Of a stretch of 64,000 bases of DNA, positions 17,028 through 25,342 are shown piece after piece. The notes under the pieces are model-generated. The model was not told where the DNA came from. It made no database searches and saw only the letters and a list, made by a program, of their open reading frames with translations. This stretch comes from Microbacterium proteolyticum. Lineage in GTDB: Bacteria > Actinomycetota > Actinomycetes > Actinomycetales > Microbacteriaceae. Location: positions 1,488,001 to 1,552,000 of the forward strand of contig NZ_CP121274.1 of assembly GCF_029639405.1 (NCBI RefSeq). Reading direction: 5' to 3'. The first letter of the stretch is position 1; the number at the start of each line of letters is the position of its first letter. The translations under genes and the position numbers were made by a program.

Positions 17028-18368
17028 ATGCGCTTCACGATCCTCCGTCTCCTCTCCGTCCTTCTCATGGCGGCCGCGGCCGTCCTCGTCGTCCCCGGCG
17101 CCGCGCGGGCGGCATCCGATTCCGTCACCTGGTCGGTGCAGCCGGCCTCCGCGGACGGGCAGGTGGAGCCCGGAGCGTGGGAGGAACTCACGCTCGACGC
17201 GGGGACGGCCGTTCAGCGGACGATGAAGGTCACCAACCACAGCGACCAGGGCGTCCGCTTCTCGTTGTCGGCCGCCGACGGGTACTTCACCGAGACCGGG
17301 CGATTCAACATGCTCCCCGCGGACCGGCCGTCCGTCGACGCGGGCACGTGGATCGCCCTCCCCGACTCGGTGGAGGTCGCTGCGGGCGCGAGCGCCCTCG
17401 TTCCCTATACGGTGACCGTCCCCGCCAACGCCACCCCCGGGGACCACCCGGCGGGAGTGGCGGCGGGGATCGTCTCCGAGCAGGCGAGCGTCGGCGTCGA
17501 ATCCCGCATCGGCTTCCGGGTGATGGTCCGGGTGGCGGGGGCGCTCGCACCGGCCCTGCAGTCCACCGTGACCTCGTCCTACGTCCCGTCCTGGAACCCG
17601 TTCCTCCCGGGGGCGCTCGAGATCCGCGTCTCCACGGCCAACACGGGCAACGTCCGGCTCGCGGGCGAACGAACGCTCACCGTCTCGGGGATCGCCGGAC
17701 TCGATGCCCACGTGACCGGGCTCGAGTCGCTGGCGGAGTTGGCGCCCGGGGAGAGCCGCGAGACGTCGCGCACCATCGAGGGCGTGTGGCCGTTGTTCTC
17801 GACGACGGCGACGGTCGTCACGGATGCGTCCAGCGTCGTGGAGGGGACACCGGCGTTCCAGGACTCCGCCACGACCTCCGTCGCCACCGTCCCCTGGACG
17901 CAGGCGGCCGTGGTCGTCGCGGCGGCCGCCATCGTCCTGCTCATGCTCCGCGACCGGCGTCGGCGGCAGCGTCGCCATGCCCGCGAGATCGAGGACGCGC
18001 GGGAGGAAGGGCGACGCAGTGCGGTGGCGTCCGCGCTCGCCGTGGTCGCGATCATCGTCGCGGGCGTCATCGCGTCCGTCGGCGCCGCGGCGCCGGCCGT
18101 CGCGGCGACCCCGGTGGAGATCTCCGTCGAGGTGACGCCGGCACCCGGCGGCACGCTCGCACCGACGCCGCCCGGCGAGGTCGAGGAGCCACCCGGCGAG
18201 GTCGAGGAGGAGGGTGCCGGTACCGACCGGCATCTCGCCCGCACCGGCGGTGCGGTCGACCCGATCCTCGTGGCCGGCGGCATCCTGATCATGGGCGCGG
18301 GAGCGATCGTGTGCGGCGTGTCCGCCTTCCGCCGCTCGCCCGGCGGTCGGCGCTCTGCCCGAGGGTGA
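17028..18368 (+). CDS. DUF916 (WxL-interacting protein)-like surface protein with LAxTG sortase signal
   Basis: 446 residues. Signal peptide 1-29. Residues ~30-280 fit a DUF916-type pair of beta domains (MKVTNHSDQGVRFSLSAADG, VPYTVTVPANATPGDH). A membrane helix near 290-306 is followed by a very basic segment (RDRRRRQRRHAR), then a second hydrophobic stretch ending AAPAVAATPVEI that looks like an internal signal peptide, a Pro/Glu spacer, and LARTGG at 403-408 with a final helix and Arg-rich tail, a sortase-E-type LAxTG signal. The architecture looks like two surface proteins joined in frame. No clear ribosome site precedes the ATG. Likely co-transcribed with the WxL-like gene through the hairpin. 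Confidence 0.72.
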   Translation: MRFTILRLLSVLLMAAAAVLVVPGAARAASDSVTWSVQPASADGQVEPGAWEELTLDAGTAVQRTMKVTNHSDQGVRFSLSAADGYFTETGRFNMLPADRPSVDAGTWIALPDSVEVAAGASALVPYTVTVPANATPGDHPAGVAAGIVSEQASVGVESRIGFRVMVRVAGALAPALQSTVTSSYVPSWNPFLPGALEIRVSTANTGNVRLAGERTLTVSGIAGLDAHVTGLESLAELAPGESRETSRTIEGVWPLFSTTATVVTDASSVVEGTPAFQDSATTSVATVPWTQAAVVVAAAAIVLLMLRDRRRRQRRHAREIEDAREEGRRSAVASALAVVAIIVAGVIASVGAAAPAVAATPVEISVEVTPAPGGTLAPTPPGEVEEPPGEVEEEGAGTDRHLARTGGAVDPILVAGGILIMGAGAIVCGVSAFRRSPGGRRSARG

Positions 18369-18392
18369 GGGCCCGGCGCGGAACGGCGCGGA

Positions 18393-19151
18393 TCACACGG
18401 CGAGGAACACCGCCGCCGACACCGCCCAGAACGCCAGCACGAACGCGGTGTCGCGTCGTCGCCACAGGACGAGGTGCCTCTCCGTGCGATCGGGGTGGGC
18501 GCCGAAGGCGCGGGCGTCCATGGCCAGGGCCACCCGCTCCGCGTGGCGAATCGCCCCGGCGAGAAGGGGCACCACGGTGCGGATCCACCGGGTCGGTGCG
18601 AACCCCCCGACCCCTCGGACACGCTGCGCCTGGCGGATGGTCTCGAGCTCGCGACCGAAGCGCGGGACGAAGCGAATCGCCGCGAGGGCCGCGTAGCCGA
18701 CCCGGTACGGCACGCGCAGCTGCTGCACGAGGGCGCGGACGAGGTCGGTGCCGGCGGTCGTGAGTCCTCCGAGGAAGGCGAGCGTCATGATCGCGGCCAG
18801 GCGCAGTCCGGTCGAGAAGCCCACGGCGAGGGCGCCGTCGGTGAGGGTCCAGCCGCCGACACGCAGTACCGCGACGCCGCCGATCGAGGGATCCACCCAG
18901 ACGGCGAAGCCCAGGCCGACCACGATCACCGCGAGCGGCACGACCGCTCCGAGCATCGTGAACAGCCGCGCAGACCACCGGGCGCCGCACAGGAGCAGGA
19001 CGTACGACAGGACGAGGAAGGTCGCGGGGGTCGCGAGATCGCGCGCGAAGACGAGCGCCAGCATCGCGGGGAGCGCCGCGGCGATCTTCGCGAGCGGGTT
19101 CAGGCCGACGAGGAACGCCGTCGGGGCCGGCGCGAGCGCGACGGCGGTCAC
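18393..19151 (-). CDS. ECF transporter transmembrane component (EcfT/CbiQ family)
   Basis: 252 residues with five or six membrane helices and the two cytoplasmic coupling motifs of the family: RVPYRVGYAALAAIRFVPRF with ETIRQAQRVRG, and a later HAERVALAMDARAFG with its A-R-A signature. It joins an ATPase pair to a substrate-binding S component. GTG 19151 overlaps the stop of the ATPase gene (GTGA). It converges with the DUF916-like gene, 24 bp apart. Confidence 0.88.
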   Translation of the reverse strand: MTAVALAPAPTAFLVGLNPLAKIAAALPAMLALVFARDLATPATFLVLSYVLLLCGARWSARLFTMLGAVVPLAVIVVGLGFAVWVDPSIGGVAVLRVGGWTLTDGALAVGFSTGLRLAAIMTLAFLGGLTTAGTDLVRALVQQLRVPYRVGYAALAAIRFVPRFGRELETIRQAQRVRGVGGFAPTRWIRTVVPLLAGAIRHAERVALAMDARAFGAHPDRTERHLVLWRRRDTAFVLAFWAVSAAVFLAV

Positions 19152-20896
19152 GATCCACCGCCGGGGACGTCGCGGAGGCGCGTGATCGCCGCCAGCTCCG
19201 GATGCCGCTGCAGCCCGGTGAACGCGCGGCGCAGGGGCGGGACGCCCAGGCCCGTGCGCTCGAGCAGCGGCGCGTCGGCGAACACGGCATCGGCGGGGGC
19301 GTCGGCGGCGAGGCGCCCGGCATCCATCACGACCACCCGGTCGGCGTGCTCGGCGACGAGCTGCAGATCGTGCGTGACCACGATGATCGTCGTGCCCCCG
19401 TCGCGGAGGTCGTCGAGCATCGCCATCATCTCGTCGGCGCGGGCGCGATCCTGTCCGTAGGTCGGCTCGTCGAGCACGAGCAGCCGGGCCCCGCCGACGA
19501 GCGCCGTCCCCACCGACAGTCGTCGTTTCTGCCCGCCCGAGAGCAGGAACGGGTGGGTGTCCGCGAGATCGGCGAGGCCGAACCGCCCGAGCATCTCGTC
19601 GACGCAGCTGCGCACCTCCGCCTCGGGGAATCGCATCCGACGGAGGCCGTGGGCGAGCTCGTCGTACACGGTCGTCGCGATGAACTGGTGCTCGGGGTTC
19701 TGGAACACGAACCCGACGTGGCGCGACAACCGTCGAGGAGGCAGACGTCGCACGTCGCGCCCGTCGATGCGGACGGCACCGCGCGGAGGCCGGCGGACGC
19801 CGGCGATCGCCTGGACCAGGGTCGTCTTCCCGGCACCGTTGGGGCCGACGACGGCGACGAACTCGCCCTCCCGCACCTCGAGGTCGACGGCGTGCAGCAC
19901 GGTGGCGCGGCCCCGCGTCACCCTCAGACCGCGCACGCGGATGATCGGCGCACCCCCGACCCGCACCGGGGTCGGACCCGGAACGGATGCCACAGCGGGG
20001 GGCGCCGCATCCTCGAGCGCCGCCCGAAGCTCCTCGGGCGTGAGCGGCAGTCGCGGCAGGGCATAGCCCGCGCGGCGGAGCCGCAGCGCCGCGAGCGTCG
20101 CGGTCGGCAGCCAGACCCCGAGTCCGTGCAGCTCGATCGCCCGCCCGCGCAGGACCTCGTCGACGTCGCCGTCGGCGATCACGCGCCCCGCGCCGTCGAG
20201 CGCGACGACCCGATCGACGAGCTCCACCGCGGCATCCAGGTCGTGCTCGATCAGCACGATCGCCCGATCCCCGGTCGCGACGACCTCGCGCAGCGCCGCG
20301 TAGACCTCCGCGACGCCTGCCGGATCGAGGCTCGCCGTGGGCTCGTCGAGCACCAGGAGAGGGGATGCCATGGCCAGCGCGCACGCGATCGCGAGACGCT
20401 GCCGACCCCCGCCGGAGAGGACGTCGGGGGAGTCGTCGCGCCGGGCCCAGAGCCCCACGCGGCGGAGGGCCTCCTCGGCTCGCGCGAGCACCTCGGCGAC
20501 GGGGAGGCGGAGGTTCTCCGGACCGAAGCACACCTCGTCGAGCACGGTGCCGGTGATGAGCTGGGCGTCGGGGTCCTGGAAGACCATCGCGACGGTCTGC
20601 GCGAGCTCGGCGACCGGGGTGGTCGCGGCATCCGTCCCGCTCACGATCACCGTGCCGGTGACCTCACCCGGGACGGCGTGGGGGAGCAGCCCGTTCATCG
20701 TGAGAGCCAGGGTCGACTTGCCCGACCCGCTCGGTCCGAGCACGAGCACCACCTCGCCGGGGCGCACCTCGAAGCTCACATCGGCGGGGGTCGCACGGTC
20801 GGCCTCGAAGTGCGTGACGGCGACGTTCCGCAGGCGCAGGAGGGCGTCGACGCCCGCGCGGGGCGCCGCGGCGGTCGGGTGCGGGTGGGCGGTCAC
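19148..20896 (-). CDS. ECF transporter double ATPase (fused EcfA1-EcfA2, YkoD-like)
   Basis: 582 residues with two complete ABC ATPase domains: first Walker A GPSGSGKST near 54-62 and signature LSGGGRQRL; second Walker A GPNGAGKTT near 351-359 and signature LSGGQKRRL; both have Walker B followed by DEPT. Such fused ATPases power ECF vitamin or metal importers. Start GTG 20896 has aagga five nt upstream. Runs into the EcfT gene. No S component is adjacent; a YkoE-like one lies at 25935-26516. A possible iron box sits in the promoter region. Confidence 0.88.
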   Translation of the reverse strand: MTAHPHPTAAAPRAGVDALLRLRNVAVTHFEADRATPADVSFEVRPGEVVLVLGPSGSGKSTLALTMNGLLPHAVPGEVTGTVIVSGTDAATTPVAELAQTVAMVFQDPDAQLITGTVLDEVCFGPENLRLPVAEVLARAEEALRRVGLWARRDDSPDVLSGGGRQRLAIACALAMASPLLVLDEPTASLDPAGVAEVYAALREVVATGDRAIVLIEHDLDAAVELVDRVVALDGAGRVIADGDVDEVLRGRAIELHGLGVWLPTATLAALRLRRAGYALPRLPLTPEELRAALEDAAPPAVASVPGPTPVRVGGAPIIRVRGLRVTRGRATVLHAVDLEVREGEFVAVVGPNGAGKTTLVQAIAGVRRPPRGAVRIDGRDVRRLPPRRLSRHVGFVFQNPEHQFIATTVYDELAHGLRRMRFPEAEVRSCVDEMLGRFGLADLADTHPFLLSGGQKRRLSVGTALVGGARLLVLDEPTYGQDRARADEMMAMLDDLRDGGTTIIVVTHDLQLVAEHADRVVVMDAGRLAADAPADAVFADAPLLERTGLGVPPLRRAFTGLQRHPELAAITRLRDVPGGGS

Positions 20897-20926
20897 GGGT
20901 GTCCTTCGGCGAGGTATCCAGTCTAT

Positions 20927-20942
20927 TTAGGTACGCCTTACC
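20927..20942. promoter_or_regulatory. Possible DtxR/IdeR-type iron box before the ECF genes
   Basis: TTAGGTACGCCTTACC on the plus strand matches 12 of 16 positions of the IdeR consensus core (TTAGGTTAGGCTAACC) and keeps the GGTN-N5-NACC dyad spacing. It overlaps the spacer upstream of a TAGACT hexamer (minus strand, 20919-20924) that could be the ECF -10 element. Tentative; a chance match is possible. Confidence 0.4.
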
Positions 20943-21041
20943 CGTGTGGGGAGGCATCTCGACGTCGAGGCGACGCGCTCGGTCGGGGGCTCCCGCCGCC
21001 GCGACACGGAGGCACGGCATCCTGCGCTCTGGACGCCTGAA

Positions 21042-22871
21042 ATGCGCGAACGGTACATTCGAGATTCCTCCGCCCGAACGGACGATCTCGTGACCGGTCT
21101 CTCCCGCCGTCAGTTCCTGCACGCCACCGCCGCCGCTGCCGCCGCGACGGGGCTCGGGTTCGACATCCTCGCACCGCAGCTGGCGCGGGCGGCGACGCCG
21201 TCTGCGGACGTCCCGTCGACCCTGCTGCAGACGATCCGCCAGGGCTCGGTGCTCTCGGGCAAGTACCGCACGCTCACCACCGGGCCGGGGGAGCCGTACC
21301 TCCCGCGCATCGACGTTCTCCGGCGCACCCCGTCGCCGACGCGCACCACGGCGCGCCGTTCGCTGCTGTACCTCGGCCACCTGTCCGACCTCCACGTCAT
21401 CGAGGCGCAGTCCCCGGGACGCATCGAGCCGATGATCGTGCAGGACCACTCCGCGTGGGGCTCGGCCTTCCACCCGCAGGATCCGCTGAGTCCCCACGCG
21501 ACCGCGGCGATGGTGCAGGCCTTCTCGGACGCGCGGTACAGCCCGCTCACGGGCGCACCGATGAGCGCGGCGATCGTCACCGGCGACAGCGCCGACATGC
21601 ACTCGCACCTCGAGCTGCGCTGGTACATCGACCTCATGGACGGCCTCGCGGTCGACCCGGCCACCGGCGGGCCGACGTGGCAGGGTGTGCAGGCGTGGAG
21701 CGAGGCGACGTGGGCGTACCGTCCCGGCGATCCGAGCGGCGGCGACTTCGGCGACTACGGATTCCCGCGCCTCCCCGACCTCCTCGCGCAGGCGATCGCC
21801 CAGCCCGTGCAGTCCGTCGGCCTCCCGGCGCCCTGGTACGCCGTGTACGGCAACCACGACACCCTGCTCCTCGGAACCTTCGACATCAGCCCGCAGCTGC
21901 GCGCACTCGCCGTCGGCGCGCGGAAGTCGTACACCCTGGATGCCACGGCCTCCACGGCCCTCGAGGGATGGGCCGCGGGGACGAGCGTCCTCGCGCAGGT
22001 GCTGGCGGCGCTGGGGCTGGCATCCGGGGGTCCGGGGTTCAAGGAGGTCACGGCCAACCCCGAGCGTTACCTGTTCGAGCAGCGGGACTTCATGGCCGAG
22101 CACTTCCGGACCGAGCCCACGCCCGGACCCGTCGGCCACGGCTTCACCGCCCACAACCTCGCCTCGGGCGAGACGTGGTGGCAGGCCGACCTGAGCCCGC
22201 GCGTCCGGGCGTTCGGGCTCGACACGTGCAATGCCGTCGCCGGCCCCGACGGTGCGGTGCCCGAATCGCAGATGCAGTGGCTGCGTGCGCAGCTCGAGAT
22301 CGCGCAGCGCGACCAGGTGCTCGCGCTGATCTTCAGCCACCACAACAGCCTCACGCTCGAGAACCGCGCGACCCGCCCAGGGGTCGACGAGAAGCTGTAC
22401 GGCGCGGACGAGTTCGTCGCGATGCTGCTGGAGTTCCCCGTCGTCGTGGGGTGGCTGAACGGCCACACGCACCTCAACCAGATCCTGGCGCACACCAACG
22501 CGGGCGGCGGGTTCTGGGAGATCACGACCGCTTCGTGCATCGACTTCCCGCAGCAGCAACAGGTCGTGGAGATCGTCGACAACCGCGACGGCACCCTGTC
22601 GCTGTTCACCACGGTGCTCGACCACGCCTCGCCCGCCGTGCCCGGGAACTCCGGCTCGGTCGTCGACCTCGCTTCGCGCAGCCGCGAGCTCGCCGCCAAC
22701 GACTGGGCCGAGACGCCGCTCATGCGGCGCGGATCTCCGCTCGACCGCAACACCGAACTGCTCCTGCCGGCGCCGTTCGATCTGTCGGTGATCACCGACG
22801 CGCAGCTCGAGGCGCAGCACGTGACCGAGCGGGCACGCATCCTCGCGTACGAGAAGGAGCGGGGACTGTGA
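21042..22871 (+). CDS. Tat-exported TIGR03767-family metallophosphoesterase
   Basis: About 609 residues. The N-terminus carries a twin-arginine signal, SRRQFLHATAAAAAATG, so the folded protein is exported. Metal-site motifs of calcineurin-like phosphoesterases are visible: HLSDLHV, TGDSAD (D-x-H and G-D), YGNHD, FSHHNS, and NGHTHLN. The substrate is unknown; members are common in actinobacteria. The start is uncertain: ATG 21042 lacks a good ribosome site, the open frame extends to 20946, and GTG 21090 just before the Tat motif is also possible. First of three coupled genes (GTGA overlap with the lipoprotein gene). Confidence 0.85.
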   Translation: MRERYIRDSSARTDDLVTGLSRRQFLHATAAAAAATGLGFDILAPQLARAATPSADVPSTLLQTIRQGSVLSGKYRTLTTGPGEPYLPRIDVLRRTPSPTRTTARRSLLYLGHLSDLHVIEAQSPGRIEPMIVQDHSAWGSAFHPQDPLSPHATAAMVQAFSDARYSPLTGAPMSAAIVTGDSADMHSHLELRWYIDLMDGLAVDPATGGPTWQGVQAWSEATWAYRPGDPSGGDFGDYGFPRLPDLLAQAIAQPVQSVGLPAPWYAVYGNHDTLLLGTFDISPQLRALAVGARKSYTLDATASTALEGWAAGTSVLAQVLAALGLASGGPGFKEVTANPERYLFEQRDFMAEHFRTEPTPGPVGHGFTAHNLASGETWWQADLSPRVRAFGLDTCNAVAGPDGAVPESQMQWLRAQLEIAQRDQVLALIFSHHNSLTLENRATRPGVDEKLYGADEFVAMLLEFPVVVGWLNGHTHLNQILAHTNAGGGFWEITTASCIDFPQQQQVVEIVDNRDGTLSLFTTVLDHASPAVPGNSGSVVDLASRSRELAANDWAETPLMRRGSPLDRNTELLLPAPFDLSVITDAQLEAQHVTERARILAYEKERGL

Positions 22872-23215
22872 GGCGGTTGTTCGGGGTGTGCGCGCTGGCG
22901 GCGACCCTCGCGCTGACCGGCTGCTCGCAGGTCGCCGCGATCGCGCCCGTGGGCGGGAACCACCTGACCGAGGTGCGCTTCGCCTCGATTGACGTGCTGC
23001 AGCAGAAGGGCATCGCGCTCGAGGCCGTGCCGACGTGCACGCGGGCGTCCGACGGCGCGATCTCGTGCACCGGGACGACGGCGGACGGCGCCGCGGTCAC
23101 GGCAGCCTCACCCGCGGCCGACCCCGACAGCTTCACCGTGACGGTGGGCTCCGACACGGTGTTCACCGGCAGCGTCAGCGCCGTGATCGACCAGGCCGCG
23201 GGGGTGACCCCGTGA
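22868..23215 (+). CDS. Small lipoprotein
   Basis: 115 residues. Signal peptide with lipobox LALTGC, then a compact domain with a Cys pair in PTCTRASDGAISCTG that may form a disulfide; the pattern looks like a small beta protein. Function unknown. The GTG start shares GTGA with the phosphoesterase stop, and its own stop shares GTGA with the next gene, so the three are probably translated together and may work on the cell surface. Confidence 0.8.
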   Translation: MRRLFGVCALAATLALTGCSQVAAIAPVGGNHLTEVRFASIDVLQQKGIALEAVPTCTRASDGAISCTGTTADGAAVTAASPAADPDSFTVTVGSDTVFTGSVSAVIDQAAGVTP

Positions 23216-23799
23216 GGCGCGTCCTGCTCGTCGCGGCCGTCGTGCTGGGAAACGCCGTCGTGCAGGCGCTGTGCGTCCTGCCGGGAGCGACGCCCGCCAT
23301 CGACCCGCTGTTCCTCGCGATGCTCTCGGCATCCGTCCTCTCGCTCGTCGCCGCGGCGACGGCGGTGGTCGCTCTCTCGGGCGGTTCGGGTGCGCGGTGG
23401 CTGCGCGCGCTCGCCGCCGTGGTTCTGGCGCTGGTGATCGTCGGCGCGCTCGCCGTGGCATCCCTCGCCACTCTCGTCCCCGCGCTCGTCGTGGCCCTCG
23501 TGGTCGTCTCACCGGCAGGGAACCCGGATGCCACGGCCTGGAGCGGTCCGCGCGCGTTCGCGTGGCATCCGGTCCGGGCGATCCTGCTCGCGGTCGTGAC
23601 CCTGGTCACGTTGGTCGTGCTCGCCGTCGGCGCGCTGCTCTTCGGATTCTTCCTGACCGGGTGGCTCGGGTCGTTCGGGACGTGGGTGGTCGTGGGGGCG
23701 GTGGCCGCCGTGCTCGCCCGGGCCTGGGCGCGGCTCGCCGTGCGCGGAGTCAACTTATCCACAGTCCGTCCCGCCGTGCGCACTGCTCGCACAGACTGA
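23212..23799 (+). CDS. Unknown multi-pass membrane protein
   Basis: 195 residues with about six hydrophobic segments, Ala/Val/Leu rich, and short loops. No family recognised. Translationally coupled to the lipoprotein gene by a GTGA overlap. The last residues are basic. A perfect DnaA-box-like TTATCCACA (23755-23763) lies within the coding sequence near the end; alone it has no clear meaning. Confidence 0.75.
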   Translation: MRRVLLVAAVVLGNAVVQALCVLPGATPAIDPLFLAMLSASVLSLVAAATAVVALSGGSGARWLRALAAVVLALVIVGALAVASLATLVPALVVALVVVSPAGNPDATAWSGPRAFAWHPVRAILLAVVTLVTLVVLAVGALLFGFFLTGWLGSFGTWVVVGAVAAVLARAWARLAVRGVNLSTVRPAVRTARTD

Positions 23800-23803
23800 T
23801 GCG

Positions 23804-24280
23804 GTGACCCCCGAACCCGCCGCCTCCGCGCTGCCGCCACAGTCTCCTCCGCGGCGATCGGTCGCTGTTGTGGCGGGCGCTCTTGTTGTCGGGATCGGGT
23901 TGGGGCGAGTGATCCCGCCGCCCGTACCGGACGGCCAATGGTGGGCGGGTTACCTGCTCTCTCCTGGATTCGGTGGCACCGCCGCATTGGCCGCCGCGCT
24001 CTTCGCCGCCGGTGTGGCGTTGCGGAACTCGGCGATGGACCGTGCGCAACGCCACCTCGCAGACCTTCGGTCGCAGTGGTGGAACCGTTTCACCTGGGCG
24101 ACCGAGAAGGCGATCGATCCGGTGACTTCCGTGGTGGGCTCGCGAGTTCTCGCAGCGCTCGTGATTCCTGGACTGGCCACGGTCGAGGATGCGAGAATGG
24201 CGATCGCCGTATCCGAGATGGTCGGCCCACCTCGGACGATCGCAGGGAAGGGGCGTGACGATGGATCGCGAGTACAGTGA
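23804..24280 (+). CDS. Hypothetical protein with two N-terminal membrane segments
   Basis: 158 residues. Pro-rich start, hydrophobic stretches SVAVVAGALVVGIGLG and GTAALAAALFAAGVAL, then a soluble tail with RNSAMDRAQRHLADLRSQWW, which may form a helix. No family recognised. The GTG at 23804 lies 6 nt after CAGACT, so it may be leaderless. Base use appears slightly less GC-rich than its neighbours. Overlaps the next small gene by 20 bp. Confidence 0.55.
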   Translation: MTPEPAASALPPQSPPRRSVAVVAGALVVGIGLGRVIPPPVPDGQWWAGYLLSPGFGGTAALAAALFAAGVALRNSAMDRAQRHLADLRSQWWNRFTWATEKAIDPVTSVVGSRVLAALVIPGLATVEDARMAIAVSEMVGPPRTIAGKGRDDGSRVQ

Positions 24281-24434
24281 CGAAGCTCGCGCCGCCGCCC
24301 TCGAGCTGCGCACTCGACTGGAGCGCGACATCGCTGAGGGCCGGTTCGAGTCGTCCGTCGCCGACGCCCGCTCTTCCAGATCGTCGTGGTTCCGGCGGCG
24401 CAATGTGTCCCCGGGAGCCGCGCGGGGAGCGTGA
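24261..24434 (+). CDS. Small hypothetical protein
   Basis: 57 residues, MDREYSDEARAAALEL at the start, charged and mainly helical, then a basic tail. ATG 24261 has aagggg seven nt upstream, a good ribosome site, which is the main support. No family recognised. Partly overlaps the preceding unknown gene, so the two are likely co-translated. The 98 bp after it show nothing I can name. Confidence 0.5.
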   Translation: MDREYSDEARAAALELRTRLERDIAEGRFESSVADARSSRSSWFRRRNVSPGAARGA

Positions 24435-24532
24435 TCAGCCCCGGGTCAGACCCGGCGGCATCCCCACCGCTCTTGTCCCCGCCCTGCTCCTCGCGACACC
24501 GGTGGGTCGGCTGAGCCCGCCGGCTCTGCGCC

Positions 24533-25297
24533 CTAGGCGTGGACGGTCGACGCGCCTCGTTCGAGAGCGTCGGCGCCGATGCCCTGCATGATTGAGCGCG
24601 CCAGACCGGGCGCGTATCGCGCCATGGCCTGCATGCTGCGGTTGGACGCCCCGAGAAGGTACTCGGAGCGGTGACCCGCCGCCTCGCGCGCGAACCGCGG
24701 GGCGGCCCACGACATCGGGTAGCGCTGAGGGCCGACGAGATCCGCGCCGTTCTCCATGTGCGGCGGCGAGACGATGGCGATCTCGATGCCCCGGGTGCCG
24801 AGCTCGTGGCGCGCGGAGCGTGCGAACGAGAGGAGAGCGGCTTTCGCGGCACTGAAGTTGTCGAGCGACGGCGTGCCGATGTACCCGAGCGTCGATGCCG
24901 TCGCGACGAGACGGACGGGCTTGTCCGCATCCTTGTGGCGGGCGAGCGCGCGTGCCACTCGCACGAACCCGAGGTAGGTGATGTCGACCTCGCGGACGAG
25001 GTCGCCCTCTGCGCGCGTGAGGATGCTGCCCTGGTAGAGCTGCGACGCCAGGTAGACCACGAGCGCCGGCGTACCCCGCTCGCGGATCGTGCGATCGACG
25101 GTCGCGTCGACCGCGACGTCGTCGCCGACATCGAGGGCCGCGACGTGACGGAAGGGTGCGGCGTCGGCGATCTCGGACCGTGCGAAGCCGACGACGGACC
25201 GGCCGACGTCCGCGTAGCGCCGCGCGATCTCGAGGCCGAGGCCGCGAGACGCACCGATGATCCAGACGTCGCGGGCGGGAGGGATGCTCTCGCTCAT
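24533..25297 (-). CDS. SDR-family protein lacking the catalytic tyrosine
   Basis: 254 residues, Rossmann fold with cofactor motif IGASRGLGL near 14-22 and a catalytic-type Ser in VATASTLGY. The normal Y-x-x-x-K is F-S-A-A-K here (codon ttc), so the proton-donating Tyr is absent. ATG 25297 has aggagg five nt upstream. Divergent from a TetR regulator with two shared operator-like sites between the genes, so it is the likely target of that regulator. Substrate unknown; may be a binding or regulatory SDR, or use another base. Confidence 0.85.
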   Translation of the reverse strand: MSESIPPARDVWIIGASRGLGLEIARRYADVGRSVVGFARSEIADAAPFRHVAALDVGDDVAVDATVDRTIRERGTPALVVYLASQLYQGSILTRAEGDLVREVDITYLGFVRVARALARHKDADKPVRLVATASTLGYIGTPSLDNFSAAKAALLSFARSARHELGTRGIEIAIVSPPHMENGADLVGPQRYPMSWAAPRFAREAAGHRSEYLLGASNRSMQAMARYAPGLARSIMQGIGADALERGASTVHA

Positions 25298-25311
25298 GTG
25301 ATCCTCCTCTA

Positions 25312-25328
25312 GGATGTTGGCAGTGCCC
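25312..25328. promoter_or_regulatory. TetR operator-like site 1
   Basis: GGATGTTGGCAGTGCCC followed by AC: an imperfect dyad GTTGGCAGTGCCCAC. It shares 14 bp (ggatgttggcagtg) with site 2, 31 bp away, and lies in the SDR/TetR divergent region. Confidence 0.6.
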
Positions 25329-25342
25329 ACATGATAGGGAAG

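Noticed and set aside
23755..23763. DnaA box as part of a replication origin
   Set aside because: Only one box, inside a coding sequence, with no AT-rich region and no dnaA or dnaN nearby.
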